A program made the translations under genes and the position numbers. From the NCBI GenBank assembly GCA_029934915.1, contig JAOZLI010000089.1, forward strand, positions 1-9,550: 9,550 bases of DNA, in the 5' to 3' direction. Source of the DNA: Desulfocapsa sp. Its GTDB lineage: Bacteria; Desulfobacterota; Desulfobulbia; Desulfobulbales; Desulfocapsaceae. How positions within the stretch are numbered: position 1 is the first letter of the stretch; each line of letters opens with the position of its first letter. Shown here in pieces: positions 8,382 to 9,550 of this stretch. Under the pieces are notes generated by a model. It saw only the letters and a list, made by a program, of their open reading frames with translations, did no database searches and was not told the DNA's origin.

Positions 8382-8409
8382 GTTCCGCTCAATGATTTGC
8401 TATGAATAA
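8382..8409 (+). promoter_or_regulatory. Possible promoter of the prolyl isomerase gene
   Basis: TATGAA (8401-8406) is preceded by TGC, giving an extended -10 type element (TGnTATGAAT). A weak -35-like TTGTTC lies at 8380-8385, 15 bp away, shorter than ideal. The start would be near 8413, leaving about 40 nt before the ATG. The match is modest. Confidence 0.35.
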
Positions 8410-8451
8410 TTCTAATTTTTTTCAGACTCCCCCTTTCCATAAGGAACAATC

Positions 8452-9483
8452 ATGCATAAGATACAACTTCTATTCGTTGCAGCAACTTTTCTACTTTTAA
8501 ATACATTTGGAGATACCAATATGGCAGAAGCAAAAATGGCAGACGGCATGTACGCCAAATTTGTCACTAACAAAGGTGACATCCTCTGCGTGCTTGAATT
8601 CGAGAAAACCCCCATCACTGTGGCAAACTTCGTAGGTCTTGCCGAAGGAACCAAACAGCTTGGTGGCGGTGCAGGTAAAGAAGGTGTACGTTTTTATGAC
8701 GGCCTCACCTTTCACCGGGTGATTGCAAATTTCATGGTTCAGGGCGGTTGCCCGTTAGGTACTGGCACCGGTGGCCCAGGCTACACCTTTCCCGATGAAA
8801 TTGACCCAACCCTTAAACACACTGGGCCTGGAATCCTTTCCATGGCTAATGCTGGTCCCGGTACCAACGGCAGTCAGTTTTTCATCACCCACAATGCTAC
8901 CCCACATCTTGATGGCAAGCATACCGTTTGGGGACATGTTGTCGAAGGAATGGATGTTGTAAACAAAATTGCCAAAGATGACAAAATTGAAACCGTTGAG
9001 ATCATACGTGTAGGTGCTGCTGCAAAAGCATTCAAAAGTGACCAGGCGGCCTTCGATGCACTTCTTGCCGGCCAGGAAGATCGTGCAAAAGAAAAAGAAC
9101 TTGCTGGCATGGAAGAATCCATGGAACAGATCAAAGGACAATGGCCCGATGCTATCACCACTGAATCCGGCCTGAAGTATGTTGTTGAAGCCGAAGGTGA
9201 AGGAGACACTCCAAAAGCCGGTGACATGGTTAAAGTTCATTACACGGGTAAACTGCTTGACGGCACCACATTTGACTCCTCTGTTGAGCGTGGCACTCCC
9301 ATTGATTTCCCTGTTGGCCAGGGACGAGTCATCAAGGGTTGGGATGAGGCACTGCTCACCATGAAAAAAGGTGAGAAGCGAGTATTGATTATTCCTGCAA
9401 ATCTTGGATATGGTCCATCAGGACGTGGCCCTATTCCACCAAATGCTACTATGGTATTTGATGTGGAGCTGATTGATTTCTAA
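8452..9483 (+). CDS. Exported cyclophilin-FKBP fusion peptidyl-prolyl isomerase
   Basis: A 343-residue protein joining two unrelated prolyl isomerase families. Residues 1-27 look like a signal peptide (Lys3, hydrophobic 5-16, Ala-Glu-Ala at 25-27), so the mature enzyme is probably periplasmic. The cyclophilin domain (about 32-190) has FHRV (87-90), FMVQGG (94-99) and GSQFFI (140-145), with catalytic Arg89. His152 occupies the place of the cyclosporin-contacting Trp of human CypA, as in many bacterial enzymes. A charged helical linker spans about 196-232. The FKBP domain (about 237-343) keeps most FKBP12 pocket residues by alignment: Tyr264, Phe274-Asp275, Phe286, Val293-Ile294, Trp297, Tyr320, Ile328 and Phe336. 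AAGGA with a 6-nt spacer supports the start; a second ATG at 8521 would give a form without the signal peptide. The gene is divergent from carA and ends at a strong terminator. Its likely role is folding of envelope proteins. Confidence 0.93.
   Translation: MHKIQLLFVAATFLLLNTFGDTNMAEAKMADGMYAKFVTNKGDILCVLEFEKTPITVANFVGLAEGTKQLGGGAGKEGVRFYDGLTFHRVIANFMVQGGCPLGTGTGGPGYTFPDEIDPTLKHTGPGILSMANAGPGTNGSQFFITHNATPHLDGKHTVWGHVVEGMDVVNKIAKDDKIETVEIIRVGAAAKAFKSDQAAFDALLAGQEDRAKEKELAGMEESMEQIKGQWPDAITTESGLKYVVEAEGEGDTPKAGDMVKVHYTGKLLDGTTFDSSVERGTPIDFPVGQGRVIKGWDEALLTMKKGEKRVLIIPANLGYGPSGRGPIPPNATMVFDVELIDF
8509..8523 (+). promoter_or_regulatory. Possible internal ribosome binding site and second start
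   Basis: GGAG (8509-8512) stands 8 bases before ATG at 8521, codon 24 of the isomerase gene. Initiation here would skip the hydrophobic signal segment and yield a cytoplasmic isoform with both catalytic domains intact. The motif may be a coincidence of the codons for Phe-Gly-Asp. Confidence 0.3.
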
Positions 9484-9508
9484 ATAATCTCAAGAGACAC
9501 AAGACAGC

Positions 9509-9545
9509 AAAAGGCGTAACCTGAATTTCAGGTTACGCCTTTTTT
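9509..9545 (+). terminator. Rho-independent terminator after the prolyl isomerase gene
   Basis: A perfect stem AAAAGGCGTAACCTG / CAGGTTACGCCTTTT (9509-9523 with 9529-9543) around a 5-nt loop runs straight into a T-run ending at 9545. It lies 26 bases after the stop codon. The A-run on the left means it could also work for transcription arriving from the right on the minus strand. Confidence 0.95.
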
Positions 9546-9550
9546 CGTTC

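Noticed and set aside
8755..9240. 161-codon open frame antisense to the prolyl isomerase
   Set aside because: The coding strand is fixed by two complete enzyme domains; the antisense peptide is Phe-rich shadow sequence.

Overview
The window reads as a stretch of Gram-negative chromosome carrying conserved housekeeping genes. The moderate-to-low GC content and a PAS protein with a Cys-pair C-terminal module suggest a sulfate-reducing or related 'deltaproteobacterium' (Desulfobacterota, perhaps Desulfobulbales-like). A secreted cyclophilin-FKBP fusion is compatible with this. The assignment is inferred from protein character; no marker gene here proves it.

Layout, left to right. Positions 3-494 (+) hold the 3' end of a PAS-domain sensory protein whose start lies outside the window. 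Positions about 521-793 are a gene-free gap between two convergent genes, almost entirely filled by one very long imperfect inverted repeat. Positions 792-8212 (-) hold four co-directional genes read right to left: carA, carB, ftsH, folP. A good sigma70-type promoter and a short structured leader sit upstream of carA (8242-8319). A 94-nt spacer with a 7-bp triplet repeat separates carA from carB. A 170-nt spacer separates carB from ftsH. ftsH (TTG start) and folP are only 5 nt apart and surely co-transcribed. Positions 8452-9483 (+) hold a divergently transcribed, exported two-domain peptidyl-prolyl isomerase, closed by a strong intrinsic terminator at 9509-9545.

Functions. CarA and CarB form carbamoyl-phosphate synthetase, which feeds both pyrimidine and arginine synthesis. 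FtsH is the membrane AAA+ protease. FolP is dihydropteroate synthase of folate synthesis. ftsH-folP is a classical bacterial pair; here glmM does not follow, and carAB lies upstream. The prolyl isomerase probably assists folding of envelope proteins.

No mobile-element gene, phage gene, CRISPR array, tRNA or rRNA was seen, and all complete protein-coding genes belong to known families. The least explained signals are DNA/RNA structures. One is the ~270-bp palindrome at the folP 3' end, whose central stem mismatches are all G-U wobbles when read on the + strand. The other is a perfect 17-bp-arm palindrome inside the folP coding sequence.
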